DNA of 64,000 nucleotides from JABFXX01 sp036489755 (GTDB lineage: Bacteria; Myxococcota_A; Polyangia; Haliangiales; Haliangiaceae): positions 1 to 64,000 of the forward strand of contig DASXFD010000048.1 of NCBI GenBank assembly GCA_036489755.1, written 5' to 3'. Shown one piece after another: positions 19,329 through 28,588 of this stretch; within the stretch, counting starts at the first letter, position 1; every line of letters starts with the position of its first letter. The position numbers and the translations under genes were made by a program. The notes beneath the pieces are model-generated. The model was not told the origin of the DNA. It was given only the letters and a program-made list of their open reading frames with translations, and searched no databases.

Positions 19329-21104
19329 ATGCCACCGTCAGAAGTCATCACACCCACGGTCTCGCGACGCAGCATTGGCACCGCGATGTTCTCGCTGCTC
19401 GCGATCGCGCTCGGCGTGGTTGCGGGGTTCGGTGCGTACGGGTTTCGCGTACTGATCGCCGTCGTCCATAACGCGTGCTTCCTCGGCCGCCTGTCGGCGA
19501 GCTACGACACGAACGTCCACACGCCTGAGGGTCCATGGGGCGTCGGGATCGCGGTCGTGCCGGCCATCGCCGCGCTGCTCGTGGTGTTCCTCGTGAAGCA
19601 CTTCGCACCCGAAGCAAAGGGCCACGGAGTTCCGGAGGTGGTCGATGCCATCCACTATCAGAAAGGCGTCATTCGCCCGATCGTCGCCGGAATCAAGTCG
19701 GTCGCGTCGGCGCTCTCGATCGGCAGCGGTGGTTCGGTAGGCCGCGAGGGCCCGATCATTCAGATCGGCGCCGCGTTCGCATCGTGGCTGGGACGAGAGC
19801 TCCGAGTGTCGCGCTGGCAGCTGGCGACGCTCGTCGCCGCCGGCGGCGGTGCGGGAATCGCGGCGACGTTCAACACGCCGATCGGTGGCGTGTTGTTTGC
19901 CGTCGAGGTCCTGCTGTACGAGATCAGCGTCCGGACGCTCGTGCCCGTCGCCCTCGCGACGGCAGCCGCGACGTTTGTCGGCCGGTACTTGTTTGGAGAT
20001 CACCCGGCGTTCGTGATCTCGATCGGGCACAGCTCGTCCGCGGGCGGACTGGCGGTGCTTCCCGCTTATGCGGGGCTCGGCGCGCTCGCCGGGTTGGTCG
20101 GTACGGTCTTCATCAAGGCGCTCTACGGAACCGAAGACCGGCTGGAAGCGCGCATTCACAACGAGTACCTACGGCATGCCCTCGGGATGTTCGGCGTGGG
20201 CATCGTGATGGCGGTCTTGATGACCACGTGGGGTCATTACTACGTCGAGGGCGTCGGTTACGCGACGGTCATGGACGTGATGTCGGGGGCGATCGGGAGC
20301 ATCGCCGTCCTCGCCACCTTGCTCGTGCTCAAGCTCGTCGTGACGTCGTTGACGCTCGGCTCCGGCGCGTCGGGTGGCGTGTTCTCGCCGTCGCTATTCA
20401 TGGGCGCGACGCTCGGCGGCATCTATGGGCTCGTGCTCGATGCCGCATTTCCGGGGCTGCATCTCGACTCGGCTGCGCTCGCGTTGGCAGGCATGGCCGG
20501 CGTCGTGGCCGCCTCGACCGGGGCGGCGCTCACGGCGATCGTGATGGTCTTCGAGATGACGCTCGACTATTCGGTCGTCTTGCCGATGACGCTGACGGTC
20601 GCCGTCGCGTACGGGCTGCGCTCGCGGCTGGTCACGGACAGCATCTACACGATGAAGCTGACGCGACGCGGGCACCCGGTGCCCTTCGCACTCGACGCAA
20701 ATACGTACGTCATCCATCACGTCGGCGAGCTCGCGATGGCAGCCGTCGCGGTGCTAGCCGCCGAGCTGCCGCCGGCGCGGATCGATCGTTCCGCCGACGC
20801 TCCACCGTATGTCGTGGTGACCGACCACGGGACCATCAACAAGGTGATCACGCGCGTGTGGCTCGCCGAGCACGCAGAGGCCGTCGCGGCGGCGTCCTCG
20901 ATCGGCGCACTCTCGGTCAGCGAGGCCTACGTCGTCGTGCCGCAAACGGCCACACTCGTCGACGCACTGGTCACCATGCAGCACGCGAATGTAGCGCTCG
21001 CGCTGGTGACCGCCGGCGTCGGGGATCCGCACATCCTCGGTGCGGTCACGCAAGTCCAGATCAGTCACGCACTTGTCGACAGGCTCACGGCATTTGCCGA
21101 TTGA
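19329..21104 (+). CDS. ClC-family chloride channel/antiporter
   Basis: 591 aa with ~10 or more hydrophobic helices. Selectivity-filter motifs are present: GSGGSVGREGP (with the gating Glu in GREGP) and GSGASGGVFSP (GxFxP). The GHG.PE segment is seen as KGHGVPEVVD. The C-terminal ~130 residues form a soluble region resembling a degenerate CBS pair. Presence of the gating Glu is compatible with either a channel or a chloride/proton exchanger. A GTG directly before the ATG is an alternative start. The 3' end overlaps the convergent kinase gene by 40 nt. Confidence 0.94.
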   Translation: MPPSEVITPTVSRRSIGTAMFSLLAIALGVVAGFGAYGFRVLIAVVHNACFLGRLSASYDTNVHTPEGPWGVGIAVVPAIAALLVVFLVKHFAPEAKGHGVPEVVDAIHYQKGVIRPIVAGIKSVASALSIGSGGSVGREGPIIQIGAAFASWLGRELRVSRWQLATLVAAGGGAGIAATFNTPIGGVLFAVEVLLYEISVRTLVPVALATAAATFVGRYLFGDHPAFVISIGHSSSAGGLAVLPAYAGLGALAGLVGTVFIKALYGTEDRLEARIHNEYLRHALGMFGVGIVMAVLMTTWGHYYVEGVGYATVMDVMSGAIGSIAVLATLLVLKLVVTSLTLGSGASGGVFSPSLFMGATLGGIYGLVLDAAFPGLHLDSAALALAGMAGVVAASTGAALTAIVMVFEMTLDYSVVLPMTLTVAVAYGLRSRLVTDSIYTMKLTRRGHPVPFALDANTYVIHHVGELAMAAVAVLAAELPPARIDRSADAPPYVVVTDHGTINKVITRVWLAEHAEAVAAASSIGALSVSEAYVVVPQTATLVDALVTMQHANVALALVTAGVGDPHILGAVTQVQISHALVDRLTAFAD

Positions 21105-22420
21105 GTCGAATCGATCGGCAATGCGATCGTGAAGATCGATCCGATCCCAGGCGTGCTCTCGACTGCGACCGTGCCGCCGTGCGCGGTGACGATCGCCTTG
21201 ACGAGGCTCAGGCCGAGCCCGAGACCCGGGCGAGTGCGGCTCGCATCGCCGCGATAGAGTCGATCCCAGATCCGAGGTAGCGCGTCGGGCGCGATGCCTT
21301 CGCCGGTGTCGGACACGCGCACGATCGCTTGCTCGCCTGCTCGCGCGATCTCGATCGAGACCTTCCCGCCGCGGGCCGTGTACTTGAGCGCATTGTCGAC
21401 GAGGTTTGCGATCGCCTGACGAACGCGCGTCGCATCGACCGACACCACGACCTCGGGGGCTTCGGCGAGCGAGAGCGAGATCCCGGCGTCATCGGCGACT
21501 TGCCCGTAGAGATCGACGACGTCGGCAGCCAGCCGATCCAGCGCTACCGCTCTGCGATCGAGCCGCATGATGCCGGTCTCGGCTTCCGACACGTCCATCA
21601 GCGCGCGCAGCATGACCAGCGCGCGATCGGTCTCCTCGACGCAGTCGGCGAGCGCCTCGCGCGCGGACGCCGGATCGGTCTCGCGAAGCGCGACCTCTGC
21701 ACTGCCGCGCAGCCTCGTCAGCGGCGTTCGCAGATCGTGGGCGACGTTGTCGAGCGCATCGCGCATGCCGCGAACGAGTCGCTGGTTGCGTTCGAGCATG
21801 CGATTGAACGAGGCCGAGAGCTCGTCGAGCTCGTCGCCGGTGCCGCGTTCGGTCACGCGTCGCGAGAGATCTCCGGATCGCGTCACGTCGCGCGCGGTCG
21901 CCGCCAGCTCGCGAATCGGCCGCAAGCTGCGGTGCGTGAAGTACATCCCGCCGACGAGCGCGAGTAACACCGCAGCGATCGCGAGCAGCAACGCGCGGAA
22001 CCGCAGCCGATCCCACAACGCGTGCCACGGTTCGTCGGAGACACCCACTTCGAGCCGGAGCTCGCCCGCGTCGCGTTCGGCGGTGCGCCACGCGTTGCCG
22101 ACATCGCCGTGCTCGAAGACGGTGCGACCCTCGGCGTCGCTCACGCGCACCGGCAGCTCGTGGTCGTCGAGCCGTGCCGCGTGCTCCACGGCCGTGCGAT
22201 ACGCGGGCAAGCCTGCTTCGGTCAACACGGCGACGTGCTGCTCGAGTCGCGTCTCGACGACGACCGAGTCCTCGCGCTCCATGGCGCCGCGGACCGCCGG
22301 CACCGCGAACGCGACGAGCGCGGCCAGGCTTGCGACGAACGCGGCGACGTACCAGCCGTTGAGCCGCACCGCGAGCGACGACCAGCGCCGGCGTCGCGGC
22401 TCACTCGGTTCGGAGGACAT
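21065..22420 (-). CDS. HAMP sensor histidine kinase
   Basis: 451 aa. Two membrane helices (~23-45 and ~145-165) flank a periplasmic domain. A HAMP domain (RSLRPIRELAATARDVT), HisKA (H-box VAHDLRTPLTRLRG) and HATPase_c (NLVDNALKYTARGG, DTGEGI, GLGLGLSLV) follow. It is the EnvZ/CusS-like partner of the OmpR-type regulator, with which it overlaps by 20 nt. Both sit downstream of batE on the same strand. Confidence 0.94.
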   Translation of the reverse strand: MSSEPSEPRRRRWSSLAVRLNGWYVAAFVASLAALVAFAVPAVRGAMEREDSVVVETRLEQHVAVLTEAGLPAYRTAVEHAARLDDHELPVRVSDAEGRTVFEHGDVGNAWRTAERDAGELRLEVGVSDEPWHALWDRLRFRALLLAIAAVLLALVGGMYFTHRSLRPIRELAATARDVTRSGDLSRRVTERGTGDELDELSASFNRMLERNQRLVRGMRDALDNVAHDLRTPLTRLRGSAEVALRETDPASAREALADCVEETDRALVMLRALMDVSEAETGIMRLDRRAVALDRLAADVVDLYGQVADDAGISLSLAEAPEVVVSVDATRVRQAIANLVDNALKYTARGGKVSIEIARAGEQAIVRVSDTGEGIAPDALPRIWDRLYRGDASRTRPGLGLGLSLVKAIVTAHGGTVAVESTPGIGSIFTIALPIDSTQSANAVSLSTSA

Positions 22421-23075
22421 AGCCGGCTCCTCGCAGTGTGTGGATGAGCTTGGCCGGAAAGTCGCGGTCGAGCTTCGACCGCAGCCGGCTGACGAGGACG
22501 TCGACGACGTTGGTCTGTGGATCGAACGCGAAGTCCCAGACGTGCTGCAGGATCATCGTCTTGCTCAGCACGCGCTCCGGGTTGCGCAGGAAGTACTCGA
22601 GCAACGCGTACTCTTTCGCCTGGAGCTGGATCGGATGGCCGTCTCGCTCGACGCGCCTCGTCCGGAGATCGAGGCTCACGCCGCCGTAGTGGAGCTCCAT
22701 CGCGGCGGCGCCCGACGACGCACGCCGCATCAGCGCGTGGACTCGCGCGATCAGCTCGGCAAACGAGAACGGCTTCGTGAGGTAGTCATCGGCGCCGGCC
22801 TCGAGCCCGCGGACGCGGTCGTCGACGGCATCGCGCGCCGACAGCACGATGATCGGCGTGCTCACCTTGCGTTGTCGCGCGTCGCGGATCACGTCGAGAC
22901 CACTCTTGCCGGGCAGCATGACGTCGACGATCGCGACATCGTGATGCCCCGCGATCAGATGATCCAGGCCGTCGTCGCCGGTGCGCAGCCAGTCGACGGC
23001 ATGACCATCCTGGACGAGACCTTTCCGAACGAATGCGCCGATCCGGTCGTCGTCCTCGATCAGGAGCAAGCGCAT
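22401..23075 (-). CDS. OmpR-family response regulator
   Basis: 224 aa: receiver (LIEDDDR, acceptor Asp in IVDVMLPGKSG, SAR, LTKPF) and a winged-helix Trans_reg_C domain (KEYALLEYFLRNPERVLSK, VDVLVSRLRSKL, IHTLRGAGYVL). It is a DNA-binding transcription factor partnered with the following kinase. Two in-frame upstream ATGs exist, and the third, MRLLLIEDDD, is the natural receiver start. The gap to batE is only 32 nt, so it may be transcribed with the Bat unit. Confidence 0.95.
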   Translation of the reverse strand: MRLLLIEDDDRIGAFVRKGLVQDGHAVDWLRTGDDGLDHLIAGHHDVAIVDVMLPGKSGLDVIRDARQRKVSTPIIVLSARDAVDDRVRGLEAGADDYLTKPFSFAELIARVHALMRRASSGAAAMELHYGGVSLDLRTRRVERDGHPIQLQAKEYALLEYFLRNPERVLSKTMILQHVWDFAFDPQTNVVDVLVSRLRSKLDRDFPAKLIHTLRGAGYVLRTE

Positions 23076-23107
23076 GCGACGCATGACAGCGCGATGCGGC
23101 CTGCGGT

Positions 23108-23860
23108 TCAAGCACCGGAGGTACGTCGATCATGCGGGATGACGCGTTCGACGGTGGTTCGAGGCAGCCAGCCCGAGCGATCGCCGTCGCGCACGTACAC
23201 GAAGTCGCCGTGCCGGCGTTGGATCTGAACGGTCTCGCCGGCGGGTGCGGTGAACGCGGCCTCGGCTTGCGCGAACGGTGAGATTCTCGCGATGTTCGTC
23301 GTGGTGATCACCGCACTGTCACCGGGCACGGCGACGTAGATCGCAGCCGCGCCGGCTCCCACGGCGACCAGCGCGCCGGCGAGCAATGCGGAGCGCGCGA
23401 GGCCGCGTCGATATCCCCACGCTCGCCCGACGAGCCCGCAGCATGCGAGCACGCCGCCGGCCAGCGCGATCCAGCTCCACGCGTCCGAGTCGAGCGTCGC
23501 GACCGCGCGCTCGAGTCGCGACGGTTCGGGCGCGACGACGCCGGCCGTCTCCCGAACGCGTGCGAGGTTCGCCGCGATCGCGGCGTCGTGCGGCGCGAGG
23601 ATCAGCGCGCGCTCGTACGCGAGGATCGCGCGGCCCGGTTGGTTGGCGCCCGCGTAGGCATTGCCCAGATCGAACAGAGTCCCGGCGGCCCAACCGTCGC
23701 GGGAGATCGAGCGTTCGAACGCGGTCGCCGCGGCCGCGTGATCACCGGCGGCGGCGGCGGTGTTGCCGTCGACGACCGGGTCGACGATGGGTGCGGCGGT
23801 CGCTGCACCCGCGCCGAGCGCGAGCACCGCGAACAGAATCAGACGACGTCGATTGCTCAT
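23108..23860 (-). CDS. batE: BatE-like TPR/SH3 protein
   Basis: 250 aa: signal peptide, then TPR units (GTLFDLGNAYAGANQPGRAI, LAYERALILAPHDAAIAANL), two hydrophobic segments (~135-190) and a C-terminal bacterial SH3-like domain (GETVQIQRRHGDFVYVRDGD, then RSGWLP). This arrangement matches BatE, the last component of Bat aerotolerance-type clusters. The start overlaps the batD stop by ATGA. Confidence 0.85.
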   Translation of the reverse strand: MSNRRRLILFAVLALGAGAATAAPIVDPVVDGNTAAAAGDHAAAATAFERSISRDGWAAGTLFDLGNAYAGANQPGRAILAYERALILAPHDAAIAANLARVRETAGVVAPEPSRLERAVATLDSDAWSWIALAGGVLACCGLVGRAWGYRRGLARSALLAGALVAVGAGAAAIYVAVPGDSAVITTTNIARISPFAQAEAAFTAPAGETVQIQRRHGDFVYVRDGDRSGWLPRTTVERVIPHDRRTSGA

Positions 23861-25728
23861 GGTGTCACCTCGAGGAGATCGAGCTCGTCGCGAACCAGCG
23901 TTTGCCACGGCTCGAGCGGTTCTGCCGCGGCCAGCCCGGCGGCGTACGTGGTTCGATCGGCGCGCTCGAAGACCGAGCGAATCGCGGCCCCGCGCTCGCC
24001 GAGGCGCAGGTCGACGTCGGCGGCCGTGATCGCGTCGGGTGGCATGTGCCAGATCGCTCCGAGCCGCGCCTGTAGCGCTTCACGCGCCGAAGCGAAGAAC
24101 CCGCTTGCATCGCCGCGTCGAGCTGCGAGGTCCATGGCCGCGCGGCGCTTGGCGATCGTCCGATCGAGTCGGCGTGCGCCGAGGATGCGCGCGATGCGAG
24201 GATCGCGGCGCCACCACGCGATCGCGACGACGATCGCCGTGACTGCGAGCACGCCGCCGAATAACGCGCGGAAATCGCTCCGGCGGTACAGCGGCTGTAG
24301 CATCGCGTGTGTCGGACCGCGATCGAGCCGGTTGGCGACCATCGACGGATCGCGAACCGATGCGGTCGCGAGCGTCGGGTCGGTGGCGCCGCCGCCCGAT
24401 GCCGCTGCGACGCTCAACGCGAGCGGCGCGGTTCGCGCGGTCACGTAGGCGCGCTTCACCGGATCGAAGTAGGGGAGCGCGATCGCCGGCAGCGCGAGTG
24501 CACCGGCTCGCCGCGGAATGATCGTCTGCGTGAACGTCTTGATGCCCGTCAGGCCCGTGCCGGCCGCGGCGAATACGGTCTTGCCGGCGAACGTATCGAG
24601 ATCGGCAGTCGCCGGCAGTCCCGCGATCGCGAGTCGATCGAAGTTGCCAGTCCCCGTCGCTCGAATCGTGATCGTCGCGGGCTCGCCGACTCGGAGGTCG
24701 CCGGTCGGCGGATCGATCGCGATCTTGAACCGACCGACCGCGCCGGAGAATCCGGCCGGCGCACCTGCGGGAAGCTCGGTGACGACGACGTGCCCAGCCG
24801 AGTCTCGCAACGTGACGTCGTGTTGCTGGACGGCGCCGACGTCGAACATCGAGTCGAGATCGCCGAACGGATCGGCGCTGCCGAACGGATCGGCGCCGCC
24901 GAACGGGTCCGCACCGCCGAAGAACGACGACGCAAACGGATCGGCCGAGAACAGGTCGCCTAACCTCGAGTGGCCGGGCGCGGCCGGGCGCGGTCGGGGT
25001 GCATCGCGATACGCGATTTCCACCGGCAGCTCGACGGAGAGCCCGCCGTTGCTCGGCTTGGCAGGCGACAGGATCGCCGTCCACGTCGCCATCAAGTACG
25101 GCACGCCCGCGAGCTCGACCTGAGTCTGCGCCGGCTTGTCGGGGAGGCCCGACAACGTGAACGCGTCCGAGCTGAGATGCGGCAGGCCCTCGAGCGACGC
25201 CGAGGTGCCGGCGCGGAAGTACGCGCGAATCTTGACGGGGACACCTTCGCCGACGTAGAGCGATCGCGAAGGCACCTCGATCCTGATGAACGCGTGCCGT
25301 CCGGCGCTCGCCGAGGTCGTCGGTTGCGGCGCACTGGAAGCCGTTCCGGCGGCGGCGACGGTCTCGTGAAGCGGTGCGGTCGTCGCGACCCCGTCGGGTG
25401 TCGTGACGGTGATCGCCAGGATGTCGAGTGCGCCGATGCGCCGGGGCACGATCGTGTACACGAAGGTCAGCTGCGTGTGCGTGCTGCCGTTGGTGATGCT
25501 CGTCTCGGACGTCTGACCCGTGTAGCGAACGTCGGCGCCGTCGAGGCGGATGTCGGGCGGCGTTGCGGCCGCCGCGTCGATCGAGACTGCGAGCTCCGCG
25601 GCCGCACCGACGGCGAGCTGAGAGTGCAGCTCGGCGCGCGCGGTATGGGCCGCGCCCGCAGCGAACGCGGATCCGGTGGTGGCGGCGATCGCCACGAGCA
25701 CCGCGATGGTCTTGTCGAGCGTATTCAT
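23857..25728 (-). CDS. batD: BatD-like protein (oxygen-tolerance family)
   Basis: 623 aa. A signal peptide, then large beta-rich extracytoplasmic repeats (VGEGVPVKIRAYFRAGTSAS and LRVGEPATITIRATGTGNFD are typical BatD segments), and one C-terminal membrane helix before a cytoplasmic helical tail. An unusual insert near residues ~265-300 repeats ADPFGG/ADPFGS/ADPFGD. The ATG at 25728 has a GAGGAT Shine-Dalgarno; a GTG at 25743 overlapping the upstream stop is the alternative. Confidence 0.88.
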   Translation of the reverse strand: MNTLDKTIAVLVAIAATTGSAFAAGAAHTARAELHSQLAVGAAAELAVSIDAAAATPPDIRLDGADVRYTGQTSETSITNGSTHTQLTFVYTIVPRRIGALDILAITVTTPDGVATTAPLHETVAAAGTASSAPQPTTSASAGRHAFIRIEVPSRSLYVGEGVPVKIRAYFRAGTSASLEGLPHLSSDAFTLSGLPDKPAQTQVELAGVPYLMATWTAILSPAKPSNGGLSVELPVEIAYRDAPRPRPAAPGHSRLGDLFSADPFASSFFGGADPFGGADPFGSADPFGDLDSMFDVGAVQQHDVTLRDSAGHVVVTELPAGAPAGFSGAVGRFKIAIDPPTGDLRVGEPATITIRATGTGNFDRLAIAGLPATADLDTFAGKTVFAAAGTGLTGIKTFTQTIIPRRAGALALPAIALPYFDPVKRAYVTARTAPLALSVAAASGGGATDPTLATASVRDPSMVANRLDRGPTHAMLQPLYRRSDFRALFGGVLAVTAIVVAIAWWRRDPRIARILGARRLDRTIAKRRAAMDLAARRGDASGFFASAREALQARLGAIWHMPPDAITAADVDLRLGERGAAIRSVFERADRTTYAAGLAAAEPLEPWQTLVRDELDLLEVTP

Positions 25729-25739
25729 CTTGATCCTCT

Positions 25740-27593
25740 TCACCAGTCTCTGATTGGAGGCTGTTCGTTTGGCGCCGACTTCGTGCCGTGGATCGGCATC
25801 GGCTTCAGCTCGCCATCGACGGAGTCGAGGAGCTGGACCGCTTCACCGTGTGTGAGCTCGCCCGCCTTGCGGCGCGCTTCGTCGGCCTTCGCGTCGGCTG
25901 CCGCATCGCGATCGGCCTGGGCCGCATCGGCCGGCTCGTGCTGACCTTGACCGATCTTGCCTTGATCCGGTTTCTGGTCGCCTTTGCCGTTCTGATCTCG
26001 CGATGATTGGCCCTGACCGTTCTGCGGCTTCTGCTGCGGCTGGCCCTGGCCGTTCTGCGGCTTCTGCTGCGGCTGGCCTTGGCCGTTCTGCTTCTGCGGT
26101 TGGTTCTGCTGACCTCCACCGCTCTTGTCTTGTTTCTTCTGCTGATCTTGTTGGTCCTGTTTCTGATCGTTGGGCTTCGGTTGCGGTTGCGGTTGCTTCT
26201 CGAGCTCGGCGAGCTTGCGAGCCACGAAGTCGCGGTTGAACTTGGCGTCGCCGTCGCCGGGCGCCAGTGCGAGGACGCTGTCGTACGCAGCGATCGACTG
26301 CTTCCAGCTCGCGATCGTCGCGTCGCGGTCCTTCGCGAGCGTCGCTTGGCCTGCGCGATAGCGCGCATTGCCGAGATCGTAGTACGCGTTCTGTTGCAGC
26401 GCGACGTCGGGCGTATGCAGCGCCGTCTCGAACTTCTGCTGCGCCGCCGTGAAGTCGCCGCCGCGATACGACGCGGTCCCCGCGTTGTAGGACGACACCG
26501 CACCGTGATCGGCGGGTTCGGCCGCCGCGAGGCGCGGAAACCCCACGAAGAACACCATCGCGATGGCGGAACCTCCCACGCGCGTCGCAAACGCCCTGCG
26601 GCGACGGTCGACGATCAGGAGCTCGAGCACCAGGCACGCCACCGCGAACGCGAGCGGGATCTGAAAGCGCTCGGTGTACACGCGATGTTCGGTGCCGGCG
26701 GCCGTGCTGCGCGGCAGCTTCGACAGCGCATTCGCGTACAGCGCCTCGAGTCCACGGCCATCGGCGCCCAGCGGTTGATACGCGCCGTCGGTCACCTGCG
26801 CGATCGCGCGCAACGTCGCCTCGTCGAGGTGCGACGTCACCGGTTGTCCATCCGCGTCGCGAACCAGCTCGGGGGCGCCGTTCGGGCCCGGGATCTGGAT
26901 GACCTCGCCGTGCGCACTGCCGACACCGACCGTGTAGATCGTCAAGCCCTTGTGGGCGGCGTCGCGGGCTGACTCGATCGCATCGCCCGCGAGGTCCTCG
27001 CCATCGCTGAGCAGCACGAGCACCTTGCGATGGTCGGGCTCGGACGCCAGCGCCTGCTCGGCGGCGTGGATCGCCGACGAGATGTCGGTGCCGCCGCGCG
27101 GGATGGTGTCGGTGTCGAGCGCGTCGAGCGACTCGAGGAACACGCCGCGGTCGACCGTCATCGGCGCCTGGACGAACGCGTCGCCCGCGAACGCGATCAG
27201 GCCGATCCGCTCGCCTTCGAAGCGCCGGATCAGATCGGCGACCGCGAGCTTCGCGCGGGTGAGTCGATCGGGCCGCAGGTCGGCGGCTCGCATGCTCTTC
27301 GACGTGTCGACCGCGAACATCAGATCGAGCCCGCGGTGCGGATCCTGCTCGAGGTGATAGCCGGCGAGCGGCCGCGCCATCGCGAGGCAGCCGAACGCGA
27401 GCCCGCACAGTGCGAGGCCCTGGCGCAACCAGCGCCGGCGGCGGCCGACGGACGTCTCCAGGCTTGCCGCTGCAAACGCGCGAACCGCGGCGACGCGCTT
27501 GTGCGTGGCGCGGATCATCAGCGCCGAGAGCGCCATACACGCGAGCGCGCCGATCCACAGCCACTCCGGTCGTGCGAACTCGACATGCATCAT
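25740..27593 (-). CDS. BatB/BatC fusion: VWA domain plus TPR and Gln-rich region
   Basis: 617 aa. The N-terminal part is a membrane-anchored von Willebrand A domain with the metal site DTSKS (DxSxS), TDISSA and DGEDL, flanked by two N-terminal membrane helices and one after the domain. After a fourth hydrophobic stretch come TPR units (SSYNAGTASYRGGDFTAAQQ). A long Gln/Lys/Pro/Gly/Asn tail with the perfect repeat QGQPQQKPQNG follows. BatB and BatC are separate in many genomes and appear here as one chain. The start overlaps the batA stop (ATGA). Confidence 0.9.
   Translation of the reverse strand: MMHVEFARPEWLWIGALACMALSALMIRATHKRVAAVRAFAAASLETSVGRRRRWLRQGLALCGLAFGCLAMARPLAGYHLEQDPHRGLDLMFAVDTSKSMRAADLRPDRLTRAKLAVADLIRRFEGERIGLIAFAGDAFVQAPMTVDRGVFLESLDALDTDTIPRGGTDISSAIHAAEQALASEPDHRKVLVLLSDGEDLAGDAIESARDAAHKGLTIYTVGVGSAHGEVIQIPGPNGAPELVRDADGQPVTSHLDEATLRAIAQVTDGAYQPLGADGRGLEALYANALSKLPRSTAAGTEHRVYTERFQIPLAFAVACLVLELLIVDRRRRAFATRVGGSAIAMVFFVGFPRLAAAEPADHGAVSSYNAGTASYRGGDFTAAQQKFETALHTPDVALQQNAYYDLGNARYRAGQATLAKDRDATIASWKQSIAAYDSVLALAPGDGDAKFNRDFVARKLAELEKQPQPQPKPNDQKQDQQDQQKKQDKSGGGQQNQPQKQNGQGQPQQKPQNGQGQPQQKPQNGQGQSSRDQNGKGDQKPDQGKIGQGQHEPADAAQADRDAAADAKADEARRKAGELTHGEAVQLLDSVDGELKPMPIHGTKSAPNEQPPIRDW
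26017..26082 (-). repeat. Two tandem copies of a 33-bp repeat
   Basis: Units 26017-26049 and 26050-26082 differ at one base, and a third degenerate partial copy follows. They encode an 11-residue Gln/Pro/Asn/Gly repeat in the BatB/C tail and could vary in copy number by slippage. Confidence 0.85.
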
Positions 27594-28588
27594 GGCGCCC
27601 TCCGCAGCCAGGTGAACATGAGTGCCAGCTCGCCGCCGAGCAGGGCGAGTCCGGGCAGCAGTGCCCACGCAGCTTTCTCCGCGCGGCGCTCGTACCGTGT
27701 GACCTCGCGCGTCGTCTTCTCGAGGGAATCGATTTTCGCGTAGATCGCCTCGAGCGACTTCGTGTCGGTCGCGCGGAAGAACGCGCCGCCGGTCTTCGTC
27801 GCGATTTCCTGGAGCGTCTTCTCGTCGACGTCGGCTTGCGTCATCACGATGTGTCGCCTGCCGTTCTCGTCGACGATCGGCATCGGAGCCTGGCCGGTGG
27901 TTCCGACTCCGATCGTGTAGACCTTGATGCCGAGCGTCGCGGCGGCTTCGGCGGCGAGCGCCGGCGTGACCTTGCCCGAGTTGTTGACGCCGTCGGTCAA
28001 CAGCACGACGAGCTTGGTGTGAGCATCGCTCGCGCGGAGCCGGTTCACGGCTGCGGTCAGCGCCGAGCCGATCGCGGTGCCGTCCTCGACGGTGCCGAGC
28101 TCGATGCGCTTGAGATTACGCTGGAGCCAATCGTGGTCGAGCGTGAGCGGCGAGACCAGGTACGGCCCGCCGGCGAATGCGATCAGACCGAGCCGATCGT
28201 TCGGACGCTGATCGATGAACTTGGCCACGACCGATTTGACGACCGACAGGCGATCGGCGGGTTTGCCGTCGAGCGTGAGGTCGAGCGACGCCATCGAGCC
28301 CGAGATGTCGAGCGCGAGCATGACGTCGACTCCGCTGGCCTTGACGCTGGTCGTCGCGTGGCTCTCTTGCGGGCGCGCGAGCGCGACGATCAAGAACGCG
28401 AGTGCAGGGAAGCGCAGATACGGCAACAGCCGGCCCGCGCGACTGCGCGTGGTGCGGCCGACCTCGCGGACCAGATCGGTCGTCGCGTACTTGACCGCCG
28501 CGCGCGCGCCGCGTCGCGTCCGGACGATCGCGATGATCGGTAACAGGAGCAGCAGCCACAACAGCTGCGGGTTGGCGAACGCGATCAC
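27590..28588 (-). CDS. batA: BatA-like VWA membrane protein
   Basis: 332 aa. Two N-terminal hydrophobic segments (PQLLWLLLLLPIIAIV and the FPALAFLIVALARP pair), then a VWA domain with a complete MIDAS: DISGS, DGTAIGSA and LTDGVNN. One C-terminal membrane helix (WALLPGLALLGGELALMF) closes it. The GTG at 28588 overlaps the upstream stop as GTGA and has GGAGTAGG upstream. Longer in-frame starts would run into the previous gene. It is probably the metal-binding scaffold of the Bat complex, acting with the MoxR ATPase. Confidence 0.93.
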   Translation of the reverse strand: MIAFANPQLLWLLLLLPIIAIVRTRRGARAAVKYATTDLVREVGRTTRSRAGRLLPYLRFPALAFLIVALARPQESHATTSVKASGVDVMLALDISGSMASLDLTLDGKPADRLSVVKSVVAKFIDQRPNDRLGLIAFAGGPYLVSPLTLDHDWLQRNLKRIELGTVEDGTAIGSALTAAVNRLRASDAHTKLVVLLTDGVNNSGKVTPALAAEAAATLGIKVYTIGVGTTGQAPMPIVDENGRRHIVMTQADVDEKTLQEIATKTGGAFFRATDTKSLEAIYAKIDSLEKTTREVTRYERRAEKAAWALLPGLALLGGELALMFTWLRRAP

